DNA from: Bradyrhizobium sp. SZCCT0148
Lineage (GTDB): Bacteria; Pseudomonadota; Alphaproteobacteria; Rhizobiales; Xanthobacteraceae
Assembly: GCF_018129985.1 (NCBI RefSeq)
Contig: NZ_JAFCKT010000015.1
Location: 61,786 to 125,785, forward strand
Reading direction: 5' to 3'
DNA: 64,000 nt
Made by a program: the position numbers and the translations under genes. The notes beneath the pieces were generated by a model. The model did no database searches. It was not told the DNA's origin and saw nothing but the letters and a program-made list of their open reading frames with translations. Positions 61,788 to 64,000 of the stretch are shown piece by piece; position 1 is the first letter of the stretch, and every line of letters begins with the position of its first letter.

Positions 61788-63621
61788 GTTTGGGGGTCTC
61801 CGCCTCGAGCCCAAGCGTGCGGCCGGGGAAGCCGGCGGCGTCGAAATAGCGTTGGCTGCCGACGCGCTGGAAGTTCAGCACGGTGACCAGGCCGCCTTCG
61901 GCGGGCTTGGACTTCATCGTGCCGGCATAGGCCTTCGGCACGGCGCCATTGGGTAGAGCCTCCGACATCACCCGGCCGACCAGATCTCCCTTCTGGGGCG
62001 CGCTCAGGCCCATGAGGCGGGCGGCCGTCATGCCGACATCGGCATTGCTGACCGGCAGCGGGTCGACGAAGCCTGTTTTGAAATCCGGGCCGATCGCCGC
62101 CATGAAGTTCATGGTATCGCCGCGGCTGAAGCTGCCATGCATGCCCTGGCCCTGGCGCAGCACGGTGTCGGCGACCTGCACCGAGCAGTTGGTCGGCGCC
62201 TCGCCGCAATCGCTGGCATAGGAGCGGAAGTTGACGACGATCGACGGCGTCGGCGTCGCCGCCTTGCCGCGCAGATTGATGCTCGACAGCGGCAAGGTGC
62301 CGGGGAAGCGGCCGAGCGAGTCCTCGACGAACAGGCCGGAGACGTAGTCCTGCGCGAGCAGTGCCTTGATGGTCCTGGCCGCCAGCTGCTTGTCCTTGTT
62401 CGGGAGATAGACGAGGTCGGAGCCGCCATTGGTGGCGACGACGAGGTCGGGCTTTTCCGGATCCTTGCCGAGCACGCCGTTGCCGGCCCTGGGATGCTTG
62501 TTGCCCTCGATCTTCGCATTCTTGTCGTTGGGGTCGAACAGCGGCAGCTCGAGCGCCTTGGCGAGGTCGAGCGCCAGAAAGCCCATCGGCAGGAAGTCCT
62601 TCGGCGTGTCGTCATAGCTGACCTTGGCCGAGGGGCTGGTCTTGCTTTCCTTGGAGATGGTCGAGAAGCCGTGATCGGCCGAGATGATGATGTTCGTCGA
62701 AGCGGCGAGCCCGAGTTCGTCCAGCGCCTTGCGGATCTGGGCGAGGTTGGTGTCGGCGTTCTTGATACCGGCCATCGACGTCGGACCGTTGATTCCGGGC
62801 AGGATCTGGTTGAGGCTGTCGCCGGTGTTGTGCTGGCTGCCGTCGGGGTCGCGCGACCAGAACACCAGCACGAACGGCTTGTTGCGCGCCTTGAACATCG
62901 GCAGCACCACCTTGGTGGCGACGTCGGCGAAATAGGCCTGCTGCGCGACGTTGGCGACGATGGTGCCGGGCGTCTTGGCATCGCCCGCCTTGGAATTGTC
63001 GCCGCGCGGCGGCGTGACGAGGGGCAGGCCGGCCTTGGTCAGCGCGTCCTTCACTTCGTCCGACAGTGCGACGCCGTTCTTGCCGCCGGTGGAATCGTCG
63101 AACACGACGGAGTGCAGGCCGGTCTTCTCGGGCTTGTCGGTGTGGTCGAACTGATAGGTCGGGCCGACCTTGCCGATCGCGGCGGTGCTGAGGCCCTTGT
63201 CGCGGGCCAGCTTGAGGATGGTGTCCTCGTTGAGGTAGTTGCCCCCGAAATGCTCGTCGATGTCGCCGAGCACGCCGTCGTTCTCGATGAACGGGACCAC
63301 GGTGTCGCCGGCCGGAGCCGAGGTGTAGCCGGTCCAGATCGTGTTGGAGAACACACCGGTGTCGCCGAGATAATGGCCAGTCGACATCGCCGAGCCGTTG
63401 GCCATGGTGAAGGTCGGGAAGAGCGAGTGCGAATTCTTGAAGTTGACGCCCTTGTCGCGGATTTCAGCCATCGCGGGCGCCGTTTCAGGGGTGACCTTCA
63501 GCGCGCGCAGACCGTCCGGGATGAACAGGACCAGATTGCGCGGCGTGTTGTTCTGGGCGGCAGCAAATCCGGTGGATAGCACTGTCAGTCCGGCGGACAG
63601 CAACACCAGTGATCGGCGCAT
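61768..63621 (-). CDS. alkaline phosphatase/type I phosphodiesterase family protein
   Basis: The start at 63621 (MRRSLVLLSAGLTVLSTGFA) follows AGGGAGATTTTG; an in-frame upstream region has no support. The 617-aa exported protein has the metal-binding fold of the alkaline phosphatase superfamily: Asp36 in LFIPDG, a likely Thr nucleophile at 72 in FPTFTMANGSAM, SRDPDGSQHNTGD in the middle, and SADHGF further on. The NPP/phosphodiesterase branch is most likely. It probably releases phosphate or nucleotides outside the cell. Its stop lies within the terminator stem. Confidence 0.88.
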   Translation of the reverse strand: MRRSLVLLSAGLTVLSTGFAAAQNNTPRNLVLFIPDGLRALKVTPETAPAMAEIRDKGVNFKNSHSLFPTFTMANGSAMSTGHYLGDTGVFSNTIWTGYTSAPAGDTVVPFIENDGVLGDIDEHFGGNYLNEDTILKLARDKGLSTAAIGKVGPTYQFDHTDKPEKTGLHSVVFDDSTGGKNGVALSDEVKDALTKAGLPLVTPPRGDNSKAGDAKTPGTIVANVAQQAYFADVATKVVLPMFKARNKPFVLVFWSRDPDGSQHNTGDSLNQILPGINGPTSMAGIKNADTNLAQIRKALDELGLAASTNIIISADHGFSTISKESKTSPSAKVSYDDTPKDFLPMGFLALDLAKALELPLFDPNDKNAKIEGNKHPRAGNGVLGKDPEKPDLVVATNGGSDLVYLPNKDKQLAARTIKALLAQDYVSGLFVEDSLGRFPGTLPLSSINLRGKAATPTPSIVVNFRSYASDCGEAPTNCSVQVADTVLRQGQGMHGSFSRGDTMNFMAAIGPDFKTGFVDPLPVSNADVGMTAARLMGLSAPQKGDLVGRVMSEALPNGAVPKAYAGTMKSKPAEGGLVTVLNFQRVGSQRYFDAAGFPGRTLGLEAETPKQKTAGK

Positions 63622-63756
63622 CAAAATCTCCCTGCGAGGCGCGGCTCGGCCGCAACCTGCGGCCCCCGGGGCCGCCATCGCGGTCCCCGGTTCGTTTAGT
63701 TTCGCTGCATGACCGTTTTGTTACAAGGCCCGTCGCCGATGCCAGAGGAGGGGCGG

Positions 63757-63895
63757 TTCGTCGCCCGGACGCGCTGCAGCGCGCTTGCGTTGCTGCGCAG
63801 AGTTGGGACAGGGTAAGCTGGCAGTCGCTGATGCATGGGGCCCCGGCTCAGCAGCGCACCGCCGAAGGGGCGCTGCTGAGCCGAGGCACGAGAGC
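63757..63895. repeat. GC-rich palindromic repeat family 2, divergent copy 3
   Basis: The stretch contains CGCCCGGACGCGCTGCAGCG, GGGGCCCCGGCTCAGCAGCG and GAGCCGAGGCACGAGA, matching parts of the copies at 23786 and 43353, with inner changes. It lies upstream of the phosphatase and is otherwise gene-free. Confidence 0.65.
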
Positions 63896-63928
63896 GTTGC
63901 TGAATGACTGACATGGGATCTCGTCCTC

Positions 63929-64000
63929 GCGGCGCATTTCGCCCGAGCTTTGCTTCGTCGCTTCGCCCTCGATTGAAAGAGGGCGCAGGGAAGACCGGGC
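63929..64000. repeat. repeat family 4, cut by window end
   Basis: The stretch begins near CGCGGCGCATTTCGCCCGAG and includes GCCCTC/GAGGGC arms around GATTGAAA. I recognise the type from Bradyrhizobium intergenic DNA, but only one copy, cut by the window end, is visible here. Confidence 0.5.

Overview
The window reads as chromosomal backbone of a high-GC alphaproteobacterium, most likely a Bradyrhizobium or close Nitrobacteraceae relative. The reasons are the order of the ribosomal operon with no rpmJ between secY and rpsM, an RpoA that begins MGETVTIQKNWQEL, many small exported proteins of types I associate with Bradyrhizobiaceae, and several families of interspersed palindromic repeats. I see no nod, nif, phage, transposase, CRISPR or plasmid genes, so this is core and near-core genome, not an island. 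Family names come from recall and motif reading; no search was run.

Layout. Positions 1-9719 hold the spc and alpha ribosomal operons on the + strand: rplN (5' end cut off), rplX, rplE, rpsN, rpsH, rplF, rplR, rpsE, rpmD, rplO, secY, adk, rpsM, rpsK, rpoA, rplQ, closed by a strong terminator at 9747. Adenylate kinase carries a lysine/alanine-rich histone H1-like tail of about 100 residues. From 10088 to 24525 come housekeeping and accessory genes: an SDR, a DUF1330 protein, a divergent oxidoreductase/HxlR pair, a phosphate-type porin, a Do-like periplasmic protease overlapping rarA, an RluA-family pseudouridine synthase, an ATP12 chaperone, a FliK-like/FlhB-tail-like pair, a class D beta-lactamase and a CMD-like protein. 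From 24700 to 36757 there is a frameshifted DUF4260-like gene, pccB, many small genes, a GST, an alpha/beta hydrolase, an ArsR regulator with a decayed copy of its 3' end nearby, an isocitrate lyase/PEP mutase family enzyme, a TRIC-type channel and a tri-heme cytochrome c.

Positions 37039-46174 form a coherent catabolic block: a fused indolepyruvate ferredoxin oxidoreductase, then an SCP2-type thiolase, a DUF35 zinc-ribbon partner, a MaoC hydratase, an SDR hydroxyacyl-CoA dehydrogenase, a DHDPS/NAL-family lyase and a NUDIX hydrolase. The hydratase and SDR look like separated parts of the peroxisomal multifunctional enzyme. The thiolase/DUF35 pair resembles the SCP2-thiolase or retro-aldolase pairs of steroid side-chain catabolism. 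Two palindromic repeats sit between genes of this run. From 46251 to the end come two EamA transporters, an orphan PAS histidine kinase, a GrlR-like protein, small secreted proteins, tRNA-Arg(UCG), an AraC regulator, a 57-codon zinc-ribbon gene behind a FixK/FNR-like box, a host-attachment-type protein, a ClpP-fold-like exported protein, a histone H1-like protein, a photolyase, a 1-Cys peroxiredoxin and an alkaline phosphatase/phosphodiesterase.

I did not find a clear new multi-gene system such as a defence system, secretion system or biosynthetic cluster. The best leads are the histone-like tail on Adk, the short zinc-ribbon gene behind a near-perfect anaerobox, the split multifunctional-enzyme/SCP2-thiolase cluster, the FliK/FlhB-tail pair away from flagellar genes, the duplicated ArsR tail, and the repeat families.
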